Made by a program: the position numbers and the translations under genes. From the NCBI RefSeq assembly GCF_000482745.1, contig NZ_KI519496.1:62001-126000 (forward strand): DNA of 64,000 bases, written 5' to 3'. This document shows, one piece after another, positions 32,889-41,488 of the stretch (position 1 is the stretch's first letter; each line of letters opens with the position of its first letter). Origin of the DNA: Oleidesulfovibrio alaskensis DSM 16109. GTDB taxonomy: Bacteria; Desulfobacterota; Desulfovibrionia; Desulfovibrionales; Desulfovibrionaceae. Below the pieces are notes generated by a model. It saw nothing but the letters and a program-made list of their open reading frames with translations. It had not been told where the DNA came from and made no database searches.

Positions 32889-34715
32889 TCAGCGTCCCTG
32901 CCCCGCCATCATGGCCGCCAGATGGCTTTCTATGCCTGACAGCGGGCAAGCGGTGTTCACATAGGCGCGGCTGAATGCCGTATCGCGCAGCTTGCCGCCC
33001 TGCTGCGGAGAATATCGCAACAGAGCCTGTGTCAGCTCATCCGCCGTATGAAACACGTGAACTCTGCGCTCCAGCAGCCGCAGCGCTCGTTCGGTGAACG
33101 GTGCCGTAGGGTCTGTCAGCAGAAAAATATCCATGTCATACGCCAGAGCCTCATACAGCGGCGTGGAAGGAAATTCAATGACCGCCAGAGAGGGCCGGTA
33201 GCGCTCCAGAAAATCACGCCAGCCCATCTGCACCACCTGAGCATGACGCAGCCCGCGCAGTGCGGATGTCACGGCAATGCTGTCGCGTGAAGCATGGGGA
33301 AAAGGTTTGACGATACTGCGCAGGTCGGTGCGCGCTTCAAGCGCTTCAAGCACGGCACACTGCGCACGGGCAAGCCTGTCCGCTCCGGTACGGCACGTCC
33401 AGAAAAGATCCACCGCGTTAGTGACGGGAAAGACCACATCCACAGGCTCGGCGCCCTGACGGGGCGATGCATGATCGGCATTGCCCCCCGGCAGTACCGT
33501 GCAGCACCTTACCGCGCCGTAAGCACGACGTTCACCGGCGCTGTAGGCGTCTTCAAAACATTCCTGATCGGCGGCATAACTGATAAAATGGGTGCAGGCG
33601 GCAAAATCGGTCATAAAATGTTTTTCGCCCAGATGCTGCGAAAGGTAACAGCCGCCGTGCTGCAGCCCCGCCACAGGAACGCCCTGCCGCATAAGAGCTT
33701 CCGAGGCAAGCCGCGAGGGAGTGCCTACCAGCGGCACTGTCCAGCCGGCCGCGGTCACCCCGTAGCAGTCATGAATCCGCTGCATGTGCACCGCAGGCGC
33801 CATGAAATAAGCCAGCCGTGCGGTAAAATCGGCAACAAGGCGATCCTGCAGCGCCTGCCTGTCCGTACCTGTAAACACAGGCCCGCCGGCCGATCCGCCG
33901 GGCACCCCCGGGGCCGACCTGCGCACATACTCCGCGGCGTCCGCCCACAACGTGCGGCCGGTGGCAGGTATTCCCCGTACCGGACGCACTCCTTCGCGCG
34001 GCCACACAAGAACAGTATCGGCATGGCGGGCAAACATGCCGCCAAGCTGCTTTTCAGGCTGAAAGACCACAGCCAGCGAGCGACCGCGGTGCAGCCGCAC
34101 CCCCCGCCGCCCTTCGGCGGCGGCCCTCAGGCGCTGCAAAGTCCTGCGCGGTGCAAGAGCCAGACGCAAAGCCCGCTTCCAGCCGTGTTCCAGCACGGAG
34201 CCATGTGACGTGACGGGATGCTCCAGCAGCCGGGCGCCGTGCATATATGCCGCACTGCGCAAAATACCCAGAAAAGAAAAAACAGGATGGGCCGCAGCTT
34301 CGCGCTGATGCCAGTAATGCACGACGGCCGTGCCGTGCGGCACAAAAGCAGCATCGGCCCAGTGCGAAAGCAGACGCGCCCCCGTCAGGTGATACTGCCC
34401 GTGATAACGGTAGAGCAGGTCGAACACGTCCATTTCGGGCAGGCCGAGCATACGGCACAACCCGGCGGATATACCGGCATCCAGCGGCCGGAGCAGTTCA
34501 TGCAGTTCACGGCAGGAGCTGTCCATGAGCGTGCGTATGGTGTTGTCCGGCGTGAAGGATGAAACATCACGGCATGCAACACCGTGAGCCTGCAGGTGGT
34601 CCACCACAGACCAGTGAGTTGAAAACACCCGTTCATGACGGGCCTGTGCGCCGTATGCCGCCAGAAACGCTTTCGATGCAGCGCAGGAGTCTATGAGATG
34701 CAGCGTGCCGCCCAT
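32889..34715 (-). CDS. Large GT-B-like surface-polysaccharide protein, function uncertain
   Basis: A 608-residue cytoplasmic protein ending the minus-strand glycan operon. I recognise no exact family. The C-terminal half resembles GT-B glycosyltransferases or capsule-export/Kdo-transferase-like proteins: SIVKPFPHASRDS and then VIEFPSTPLYEALAYDMDIFL, where a conserved loop would bind a nucleotide-sugar donor. The middle contains VPLVGTPSRLASEALMRQGV and GLQHGGCYLSQHLGEKHF, also typical of such enzymes. The N-terminal 250 residues are helical and unassigned. It may be related to the first part of the fused gene at 50562. The start at 34715 has GGAG about 9 bases upstream, 20 bases after the preceding gene. 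Confidence 0.75.
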   Translation of the reverse strand: MGGTLHLIDSCAASKAFLAAYGAQARHERVFSTHWSVVDHLQAHGVACRDVSSFTPDNTIRTLMDSSCRELHELLRPLDAGISAGLCRMLGLPEMDVFDLLYRYHGQYHLTGARLLSHWADAAFVPHGTAVVHYWHQREAAAHPVFSFLGILRSAAYMHGARLLEHPVTSHGSVLEHGWKRALRLALAPRRTLQRLRAAAEGRRGVRLHRGRSLAVVFQPEKQLGGMFARHADTVLVWPREGVRPVRGIPATGRTLWADAAEYVRRSAPGVPGGSAGGPVFTGTDRQALQDRLVADFTARLAYFMAPAVHMQRIHDCYGVTAAGWTVPLVGTPSRLASEALMRQGVPVAGLQHGGCYLSQHLGEKHFMTDFAACTHFISYAADQECFEDAYSAGERRAYGAVRCCTVLPGGNADHASPRQGAEPVDVVFPVTNAVDLFWTCRTGADRLARAQCAVLEALEARTDLRSIVKPFPHASRDSIAVTSALRGLRHAQVVQMGWRDFLERYRPSLAVIEFPSTPLYEALAYDMDIFLLTDPTAPFTERALRLLERRVHVFHTADELTQALLRYSPQQGGKLRDTAFSRAYVNTACPLSGIESHLAAMMAGQGR

Positions 34716-34735
34716 ATCTGTGGCTCCGGTATTCT

Positions 34736-35362
34736 TCAGGGCCTGTCGCAGATTTTTCTGGCAGGCACACCCACATTGACCGAATACGGCAGGGTATCTG
34801 CGGTCACCACGGCATTGGCACCGATAACGCTGCCATCGGCTATGGTCACGCCCTTTGTTACGGACACGTTGGCCGCCAGCCAGCAGTCACTGCCGATGAT
34901 CACCGGTTCGTGCGTGTAACCGGACTGCCTGACGGGCACGCTGCGGTCGTAGACATGCTCGCTGGAGTTGATGCTCACACGGGGACCGATGATCGTACCG
35001 CGGCCTATGCGGACATCGGCTCCGGCATTAAGCAGCAGATACGGCGTAAGAGCGCACTGCTCTCCTATGTCCACCACGGCGTCCCGCGCCGCCACCAACC
35101 GGCACGGCCCGTCAACCACCACACCGTCCCGCAGAATTATGGTGCCGTTTTCACGGTTGCGCAAATCCAGATCACCCCACACGGAAACATTGTCTCCGAT
35201 GATTATGCGGTCGCGTCTGCCACGCAGTTTGAGCAGGATGCGCCCCTTGATGAAAAAACCGCGGCCCACCTGCACGCCGTAACAGCGCAGCGCCCAGGCT
35301 ATCAGCAGACTCCAGACTCGCCACAGACGGTCGCCGAAAAGCATTTCCAGTATCATTCTCAT
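34736..35362 (-). CDS. Hexapeptide-repeat O-acetyltransferase (WbbJ/NodL type)
   Basis: A 208-residue left-handed beta-helix acyltransferase. The N-terminus has a hydrophobic amphipathic segment (LWRVWSLLIAWALRCYG), which may place it at the membrane. The helix part shows IIIGDNVSVWGDLDL, then VRIGRGTIIGPRVSINSSEHVYD with the catalytic-type His, and WLAANVSVTKGVTIADGSVIGANAVV. It probably acetylates a sugar of the surface glycan. Start 35362 (MRMILEML) has AGAGGTG 7 bases upstream. Confidence 0.85.
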   Translation of the reverse strand: MRMILEMLFGDRLWRVWSLLIAWALRCYGVQVGRGFFIKGRILLKLRGRRDRIIIGDNVSVWGDLDLRNRENGTIILRDGVVVDGPCRLVAARDAVVDIGEQCALTPYLLLNAGADVRIGRGTIIGPRVSINSSEHVYDRSVPVRQSGYTHEPVIIGSDCWLAANVSVTKGVTIADGSVIGANAVVTADTLPYSVNVGVPARKICDRP

Positions 35363-35434
35363 AAAATACACCTCTGTCGAAAAGCGTACGCAAAACTTAC
35401 GAAAAGCAACCGGACAGTTATTGAAATAAATGCC

Positions 35435-37333
35435 TCACGCATCGGCGCAGTCTTCAAGAAACATCTTGCAGCACAGGATGTTAAACAAAAACTTGCTTTC
35501 GCTGTTGCCCAGAGACCGGCCGTCCAGCAGCTGCGCCACGGCATCACGCCGCACAATGTCCCATACGGGACTGTCCGCCAAGACCTGCGCCCGGACCGCG
35601 CTGTCCCGCACATCCAGAAAATCAAGCACCGGCGCATTGAACCCCACCTTGCGGCGGTTATCCAGAATCATATCGGGCACAATGCCGCGCATGGCTTCGC
35701 GCAGCACAGCCTTTGCCATTCCGTCGCGCACAAGATGCCGCACAGGTATGCGCAGCGAAAAATCAAACAGAGCTCTGTCCAGAAAAGGGGAACGGTTTTC
35801 CACCGAATGGTACATGGCGTTGAGGTCGTCCTCATGCAGAATGACGGGAACCGCTTCGTGGAACAGTTCGTTCAGCATTCTGTTGCGCAGGGGCACGGCG
35901 TGGTAGGCATGTTCCGTAAAAGGCTCGTCGAAAGGCTGACGCAACGCCCCGGCGAATCTGTCGTTATGCAGGTATATGTGGCCGCGTTCCTGCGGGGCGT
36001 GCACAAACACCTCCGGGTCCTGCAGGTACGGGTTGCGCACCACGGGTGCCACATGGCGGCGCCAGTTTTCCAGCGCTTTGTCGTACAAGGCGCCCGAACC
36101 GTACATGGCGGCCAGATACAGATTATGATGGTCGTAGTAGCCGGTGAACAGTTCATCGGCGGCCGTACCGCTGATGGATATGGCATATCCCTGCTGCCGG
36201 ATACGCTGCATGAGCAGCCAGTGCACATAATATGAAATGGTCAGCACCGGCGCATCGTGGGCACGCACCAGAGTCCGCAGCCCGTCCAGAAACCCCGCGA
36301 CGGAAGGTGATACCGAGGTATGCCGCAGTCCGAGCTCGCGGACCACATGCTCCACGCATTCACGCTCTTCGTAGCGGGCGTCGGTGTTCATGACCGTGAA
36401 TCCGTGCACATCGTACCCGAACACCCTGCGGGCGATGCAGATAAGCGAATTGGAATCAATTCCGCCACTCATGCAGAACGCCAGCGGCACATCAGCTCTC
36501 AGACGCAGCTCCACGGAGCGGATGAGGCGCTCGCGCGTGCCGCGCACAGCGTCTGCAAAACTCATGTCTTCCTGCACGGGGTCGTGCGCGGCATGAGGAC
36601 GCTCCCAGTAGCACAGTCCCCGCAGGCCGCCGGCATCCGCCGCCAGCATGGTTCCGGCGGGCACCTGACGCAGACCGGCAAAAAACGTCTGCCGGGTTTT
36701 GTACAGCGACTTGTAGCCGTTTACCAGATACCGGCGCAGATGCTCTGTATCGGGCCGCAGGGGCCGCCCTGTCAGCGCGGCCAGCAGTTTAGGCTCCGAG
36801 CCGAAATACAGCCCGCCGTCGTCATCGCGCAGGTAATACAACGGCTTTTCGCCGAAACGGTCACGTCCCAGCACCAGCGTGCCGCGCGAAGCATCAAAGT
36901 AGGCAAAGGCCCACATGCCTTCGCATGCGTCCAGCGCTCCCGCCATGCCGTGCAGCAGGTCTTCTGCGACGTGGCCCCCGCACAACAGGGACCGCCCCTG
37001 CGGATCCAGCGCCCGCAACAGCACCTCGGTATCGCCGGTGGTGTCAAAAGCCAGCCCGCCCCGCTCAAGCCGTTCACGCACTTCGGAAAAATTGTACAGC
37101 TCGCCGTTGAATGCCAGCACTCCGCCGCCGCGCTGCATGGGCTGACCCGAACGCGGGTCGGGGTCCAGTATGGAAAGCCGTGCATGCAGAAGCAGCACAT
37201 GCCTGCCGTCCGCGGTACACCGCCGGAATGTGCCGCTGCCGTCCGGCCCGCGGTGGCGCATGGCCGCATGGCAGCGCCGCACGGCGTCATCCGGAAGACA
37301 GCGCCTGCCTATGTACCCTGCTATTCCGCACAT
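35435..37333 (-). CDS. asnB: Glutamine-hydrolysing asparagine synthase-type amidotransferase
   Basis: AsnB family, 632 residues. Cys2 (MCGIAGYIGR) is the N-terminal nucleophile of the glutaminase domain, with MRHRGPDGSG and LAFNGELYNF following. The synthetase domain has the PP-loop CMSGGIDSNSL near residue 288 that activates the substrate carboxylate with ATP. In polysaccharide loci such enzymes amidate uronic or nonulosonic acids (compare WbpS), and that is more likely here than free asparagine synthesis. It starts 13 bases inside the preceding gene, so it is coupled to the glycosyltransferase fusion. Confidence 0.92.
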   Translation of the reverse strand: MCGIAGYIGRRCLPDDAVRRCHAAMRHRGPDGSGTFRRCTADGRHVLLLHARLSILDPDPRSGQPMQRGGGVLAFNGELYNFSEVRERLERGGLAFDTTGDTEVLLRALDPQGRSLLCGGHVAEDLLHGMAGALDACEGMWAFAYFDASRGTLVLGRDRFGEKPLYYLRDDDGGLYFGSEPKLLAALTGRPLRPDTEHLRRYLVNGYKSLYKTRQTFFAGLRQVPAGTMLAADAGGLRGLCYWERPHAAHDPVQEDMSFADAVRGTRERLIRSVELRLRADVPLAFCMSGGIDSNSLICIARRVFGYDVHGFTVMNTDARYEERECVEHVVRELGLRHTSVSPSVAGFLDGLRTLVRAHDAPVLTISYYVHWLLMQRIRQQGYAISISGTAADELFTGYYDHHNLYLAAMYGSGALYDKALENWRRHVAPVVRNPYLQDPEVFVHAPQERGHIYLHNDRFAGALRQPFDEPFTEHAYHAVPLRNRMLNELFHEAVPVILHEDDLNAMYHSVENRSPFLDRALFDFSLRIPVRHLVRDGMAKAVLREAMRGIVPDMILDNRRKVGFNAPVLDFLDVRDSAVRAQVLADSPVWDIVRRDAVAQLLDGRSLGNSESKFLFNILCCKMFLEDCADA

Positions 37334-38721
37334 ATACGTTCACGCTCCAGACGCAGCAACGTTTCGGCAACAGCCAGATCGCGCGCAGAAGACACCACAT
37401 GCAGCGCGTCACCTGCCAGCACTATGTGCCCCACCCTGTCGCCCAGCCAGTGCGGGCTTTTTTCGTACCAGCCGCGGGTAAGCAGGTGCAGCCCCGGCAC
37501 GGCACGGAAAAGATACTCACGCTCGAACCGCATGCCGCCGTAACGCTGATTGTTGCCAACCAGCTGCAGCCCCGTGCCGTCATGCCGGAAAAAAAGATCA
37601 TTCTCAGGGTTGACGGGTATCACCGTATCAACATCGAAAATACGTGCCGTATTGACGGCCTTGTCAATGTACAGGCTGCTGCGGAAAGGCGTTTCCACTG
37701 ACAGCATCATGCAGGCGCGGGCCTGACGGGCCAGCAGAGGCAGACTGTCCAGCACGTGCTGCAGGGTGTCATGCAGCGCGGTATTGCTGCGGGCAAACGC
37801 TCTGGGACGCTCCACAATGTGCACAGCGCTGCCGTACCGCCGCCGCACATGGTCCATCACTGCCGCATCGGGCGTGGTGACAGCCACACCGCACAGCTGC
37901 GTTGCCTCCAGCGCGGCATCCAGCGTCCAGTCCAGCAGCGTTCTGCCGCCCAGCTGCTCCAGCGCCAGACAGTGGGGGTCCACGGAAAGCCCGCGTACAG
38001 GAACAAACGCCAGTGTGGGACAGGCCGGCCGGTTGCTTCTGCGGGCATGCGCCTCTTTGATGCGCGCGCGGGTTTCCACAATCATCCTGCGGTCGCCCGA
38101 CAGACTGCCGCCATGCTGGCGATAGTAAAACAACGGTTCGTTAACGTTGCGCACATCGTGCTTTTCAATAAACCGCAACCACAGGTCATACCCGTCCTGA
38201 CAGCGGAATTCTTCGCTATAGCCGCCCACGCTCAGCAGATGTGACCGCCTGATAAGCGTGCACGCGCCGTGCGCCGGCATATCGGGCAGCGAAACACCGC
38301 CGTTGAAATCGTTGCGGATCTCTCTGCCGATAACGGCCCCGTTTTCATCAACGTAATAATAATCGGGAAAGACAAGCCCCACGGAAGGGTTGCGCTCCAG
38401 AATATCCGTCATGACGGCCAGCGCTTCGGGTGCCAGATAATCATCGGCATCCAGCCGCATGATGTACCGCCCGCGTGCCATGCCAAGGGCCGTGTTGCTG
38501 GTGCGGTTCAGCCCGGCGTTCTGCTGCAGCAGTACGCGCACCCCGGGGCGCCCCTCATATTCCAGCACGATATCGCGCGACCCGTCCGTGGAACCGTCAT
38601 CAATGATGAGCAGCTCATAATCGTGCAGGGTCTGGGCAAACACGCTTTCCACAGCCTGACGCAGAAACCTGCCGTAATTGTAATTGGTGATGTAGACCGT
38701 AACAAGCGGTTGGCTAGCCAT
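37321..38721 (-). CDS. Fusion: GT2 glycosyltransferase and degenerate NeuA-like cytidylyltransferase
   Basis: A 466-residue protein. Residues 1-220 are a GT-A family 2 glycosyltransferase: TVYITNYNYGRFLRQAVESV, IDDGSTDGSRD and the DXD-type MRLDADDYLAPEA. Residues about 232-466 resemble CMP-nonulosonate synthetases: PVRGLSVDPHCLALEQLGGR, TLLDWTLDAAL and VETPFRSSLYIDKAVNTA. In genuine NeuA the first motif is RGGSKG..RKN; here the Lys residues are replaced, so the second domain may bind but not activate a sugar. Start 38721, overlapping the upstream gene by 8 bases. Confidence 0.82.
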   Translation of the reverse strand: MASQPLVTVYITNYNYGRFLRQAVESVFAQTLHDYELLIIDDGSTDGSRDIVLEYEGRPGVRVLLQQNAGLNRTSNTALGMARGRYIMRLDADDYLAPEALAVMTDILERNPSVGLVFPDYYYVDENGAVIGREIRNDFNGGVSLPDMPAHGACTLIRRSHLLSVGGYSEEFRCQDGYDLWLRFIEKHDVRNVNEPLFYYRQHGGSLSGDRRMIVETRARIKEAHARRSNRPACPTLAFVPVRGLSVDPHCLALEQLGGRTLLDWTLDAALEATQLCGVAVTTPDAAVMDHVRRRYGSAVHIVERPRAFARSNTALHDTLQHVLDSLPLLARQARACMMLSVETPFRSSLYIDKAVNTARIFDVDTVIPVNPENDLFFRHDGTGLQLVGNNQRYGGMRFEREYLFRAVPGLHLLTRGWYEKSPHWLGDRVGHIVLAGDALHVVSSARDLAVAETLLRLERERICAE

Positions 38722-39562
38722 GCAGGCATTCCCTGTACAGTTCGATTATTTCATGGGCGGCATAGGCCGTATGCGGCCGGTCCATTCTGGCCAGCATACG
38801 CTCAAACAGGGCAAAATCTTCTTCCGTATCCACGGCCAGCTGGATTTCACCCAGCGAAGGATCACCCGATTCCATATTCATGATGCGGATGCTGCGGGTG
38901 TCGTAAAAGTATTTGGTCACATGCTCCAGATGCTCGGGCAGATGCATGGCGGCATACCCTGCCAGAAATGCCGATGCGCGGCATACTTCGACACTCTGTC
39001 CCTTGGGAAAGGTGCGGCGCAGCACGTTGGTGACCATGTCGGGCAGTTCGGTGGCGTCATGTCCGGCATATCCGGCCAGAGTCACCGACCCGCAGGCAAC
39101 CAGCGGCAGAGAGGCACACTCCGCGTGCATGTTGCCCCGCTGGGCATGACTGTCGGACAGTCCGGCGGCAGAAACACCGCCAAGCCCGTACAGCAGATTC
39201 ACGGCACTGGAAATGGTCTGCGGATCAATAAACGGGCTGTCGCCGTTGATGCGCACAAAGGCATCCCACCCGCGCCAGCGCACACAGGCCGCCACGCGGC
39301 CGGCCACATCGACATCCGACCCGCGGAACACCGCAAGATCACAGGCCGCGGCATATTCCTCCAGCCGGTCATCCACGGTTCTGTCCGTTGTGGCCAGCAC
39401 AATTTCTGAAACCCCGCGGACCATACGGGCCCGTTCCACAACATACCCCAGCATTTCCTTGCCGGCAGCCGTACGCAACGCCTTGCCCGGCAGACGGGTC
39501 GAATCAAGCCGCGCCAGAATGATTATTCCGACACCGCCTTTTTTCTGCAGCACCGCATTCAT
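38714..39562 (-). CDS. SpsF-like cytidylyltransferase
   Basis: A 282-residue nucleotidyltransferase with the SpsF/CMP-sugar synthetase signature IIILARLDSTRLPGKALRTA, then DRTVDDRLEEYAAACDLAVF and INGDSPFIDPQTI. Members of this group are thought to activate acidic sugars with CTP; the substrate is not established. Next to a NeuB-like synthase it is the best candidate for making the CMP-linked product. The ATG at 39562 overlaps the preceding stop by ATGA; longer in-frame starts read like the neighbouring gene out of frame. Confidence 0.88.
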   Translation of the reverse strand: MNAVLQKKGGVGIIILARLDSTRLPGKALRTAAGKEMLGYVVERARMVRGVSEIVLATTDRTVDDRLEEYAAACDLAVFRGSDVDVAGRVAACVRWRGWDAFVRINGDSPFIDPQTISSAVNLLYGLGGVSAAGLSDSHAQRGNMHAECASLPLVACGSVTLAGYAGHDATELPDMVTNVLRRTFPKGQSVEVCRASAFLAGYAAMHLPEHLEHVTKYFYDTRSIRIMNMESGDPSLGEIQLAVDTEEDFALFERMLARMDRPHTAYAAHEIIELYRECLHG

Positions 39563-40158
39563 TTTCTGTATCCCACTATCCGTGCCGGAGCACCGGCCAC
39601 GATGGCCCCTGCAGGCACATCGGCAGTAATGACGCTGCCGGCCCCCGCCACAGCGCCGGTTCCTATACGCACCCCCGAAACCACGGTCACACGCGCCCCC
39701 AGCCACACATCATCGCCCACCACCACGGGGCGGGCGGTCATATCCTGCGTGTTGATTCTGCTGCCCGCCGCAATGCCGTGGTCGGCATCCACCAGATAAC
39801 AGAAGGGCGCTATGAGGCAGTCCGCCCCTATCACTACAGAGTAGCTTGCAAAAATAGTCGTGTGATATCCTATTGTCGTATTGCTGCCGATGCGCAGTTC
39901 ACCCTGCGGCTGAGCCACACACAGCCGCGCGCCCTGTTTGAAAAACACATTGTCGCCGAAATGCATATGCCGCGTGTACCGCATCAGATGCACACCGCTG
40001 TCCATGTGTATGCCGCAGCCGGCACTGCCCACGCGGCGCAGCTGCCACCAGCGGCGCATGTCGTGCCACAGCCCGCCGGACGCCGCCGTGCGCACGCGGC
40101 TCTGAAAACGTCTTTCATCCGGGCCGTGCTGCGGGGGCTGCATCTCTGAAGACATCAT
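39559..40158 (-). CDS. Hexapeptide-repeat acetyltransferase
   Basis: A 199-residue left-handed beta-helix transferase: MHFGDNVFFKQGARLCV, LRIGSNTTIGYHTTIFASY, IAPFCYLVDADHGI with the His of the active site, VWLGARVTVVSGVRIGTG and a C-terminal AGAPARIVGYRK typical of sugar O/N-acetyltransferases. It presumably modifies the glycan or its precursor. The start at 40158 has AGGAG 5 bases upstream, located in the end of the synthase gene, so translation is coupled. Confidence 0.87.
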   Translation of the reverse strand: MMSSEMQPPQHGPDERRFQSRVRTAASGGLWHDMRRWWQLRRVGSAGCGIHMDSGVHLMRYTRHMHFGDNVFFKQGARLCVAQPQGELRIGSNTTIGYHTTIFASYSVVIGADCLIAPFCYLVDADHGIAAGSRINTQDMTARPVVVGDDVWLGARVTVVSGVRIGTGAVAGAGSVITADVPAGAIVAGAPARIVGYRK

Positions 40159-40160
40159 GA

Positions 40161-41195
40161 TCACTCCTGTTCCAGCACGGCCTGCAGGTCGGCAGCCGTA
40201 AGCACCTCGTGCGCTCCCATGCTGCGCGGCGCCCTGCGCCCCAGAAAATCCTCGTAGCGGGTGGCGCACACGCCGTGCGCGGGCCGCAGCACTGTCAGGT
40301 TGTCTTCAGTAAACAGCTGTCCGGCGGCTATATCCTGCGCCGCGTACACAGAACGCCGGAACGATGTCACATGTCCCTGCGCCTTTTCTGTGTCCGTGGG
40401 CTGCTTGACCCAGCTGCCCTGCAGCGTGCGCGCCCTGCGGATGCGTTTCAGCAGGTCGCGCAGTTCGTCCCGCGTGATTGAAACAAGATGGTCGCGGAAA
40501 CTTTTTCCTTCCCGCGTATCCGTAAAATGCAGCTCGAGTATCTGCGCACCCATGACAGCAGCGGCATAGGCCGCCTCGCTGTCCGTGGTGTGGTCGGAAT
40601 AGCCCACCGGCAGGCCGAATGCCTGACGCAGCGAATGCATGACATTCAGGTTGGCGTCGCCGTCCGGACAGGGGTATGCCGAGGAACACTGCAGCAACGC
40701 CAGTTTGCCCTGCGTGATATAGGAGGAATCCAGACTGCCGATATACCGCACCGCGGCTTCCACTTCCGGCATGGTGGACAGCCCCGTGGACAGAACCAGC
40801 GGCTTACCCGTGGACACCAGTGCCCGCAGCATGGGGCAGGCGGTGAGGTCGCCGGAACCAGCCTTGTGAATACGCACATGCGGTTCTATCCAGCCCAGCC
40901 GTTCCCTGTCCCATGCCGAGGCCATGAACTGCACCCCCGCATGGCGGCACATGTCGATAAGCGCCTCGTACTGCCCGCGGCTCAATTCAAATTTTTTAAA
41001 ATGCCGGTTGCGGTCAGGACTTTCAACGCGGCTGACCAGAGCATCACCGGCGTACACCTGCAGCTTCACGGCATCAGCGCCGGATTCAATGGCCAGCGAG
41101 ACAAGCTTTCTGGCGTAAGCGAAATCGCCTTCGTGGTTGCCGCCGATTTCGGCTATCACAAACACGGGGTTTTTATCAGATATGAAATAACTCAC
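40161..41195 (-). CDS. NeuB/SpsE-like nonulosonate synthase
   Basis: Phosphoenolpyruvate-dependent condensing enzyme, about 344 residues. The N-terminal TIM barrel shows PVFVIAEIGGNHEGDFAYAR, SGADAVKLQVYAG, HKAGSGDLTACPML, LSTGLSTMPEVEAAV and LLQCSSAYPCP plus VGYSDHT, all hallmarks of NeuB/SpsE. The last 60 residues form the antifreeze-like SAF domain (SVYAAQDIAAGQLFTEDNLT). It would join PEP to an N-acylated hexose to give a sialic-acid-like C9 sugar. No NeuC or Pse/Leg precursor gene is in the window. I place the start at a GTG (41195) with GGTGA upstream; a TTG at 41219 would add eight residues. Confidence 0.9.
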   Translation of the reverse strand: MSYFISDKNPVFVIAEIGGNHEGDFAYARKLVSLAIESGADAVKLQVYAGDALVSRVESPDRNRHFKKFELSRGQYEALIDMCRHAGVQFMASAWDRERLGWIEPHVRIHKAGSGDLTACPMLRALVSTGKPLVLSTGLSTMPEVEAAVRYIGSLDSSYITQGKLALLQCSSAYPCPDGDANLNVMHSLRQAFGLPVGYSDHTTDSEAAYAAAVMGAQILELHFTDTREGKSFRDHLVSITRDELRDLLKRIRRARTLQGSWVKQPTDTEKAQGHVTSFRRSVYAAQDIAAGQLFTEDNLTVLRPAHGVCATRYEDFLGRRAPRSMGAHEVLTAADLQAVLEQE

Positions 41196-41349
41196 AGCTT
41201 TTTCACCATGTGCGTTCAATTTTGCTGTTCAAAACCGTCATCTCGCGGCAGCCCGCATCTGACGCCCTGCCGCGGTTGCGGACACCGGCCGTGGTGCCTT
41301 TTTTCTGTGCGGGCTTTGACGCATGCCCCGCAGGGTGTGTATGGTGCCG

Positions 41350-41400
41350 TTGACAGTAATGCCTCTTTGGCGATACCTAGTTTGTACAGTTTTTCTGTAC
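41350..41400 (+). promoter_or_regulatory. Divergent control region of the two glycan operons
   Basis: In the 290-base spacer, TTGACA (41350-41355) is followed after 17 bases by ATACCT (41373-41378), a plausible plus-strand promoter. Just downstream GTACAG-TTTTT-CTGTAC (41384-41400) is a perfect inverted repeat that could be a regulator site or a leader hairpin. Confidence 0.4.
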
Positions 41401-41488
41401 TCAAAAAAGACAAGCATGGCAACAACCACACGGCGACACAAGCCGTTCCGCAGCAAAATACAATAACAATCAACAAGATACATCTGAC

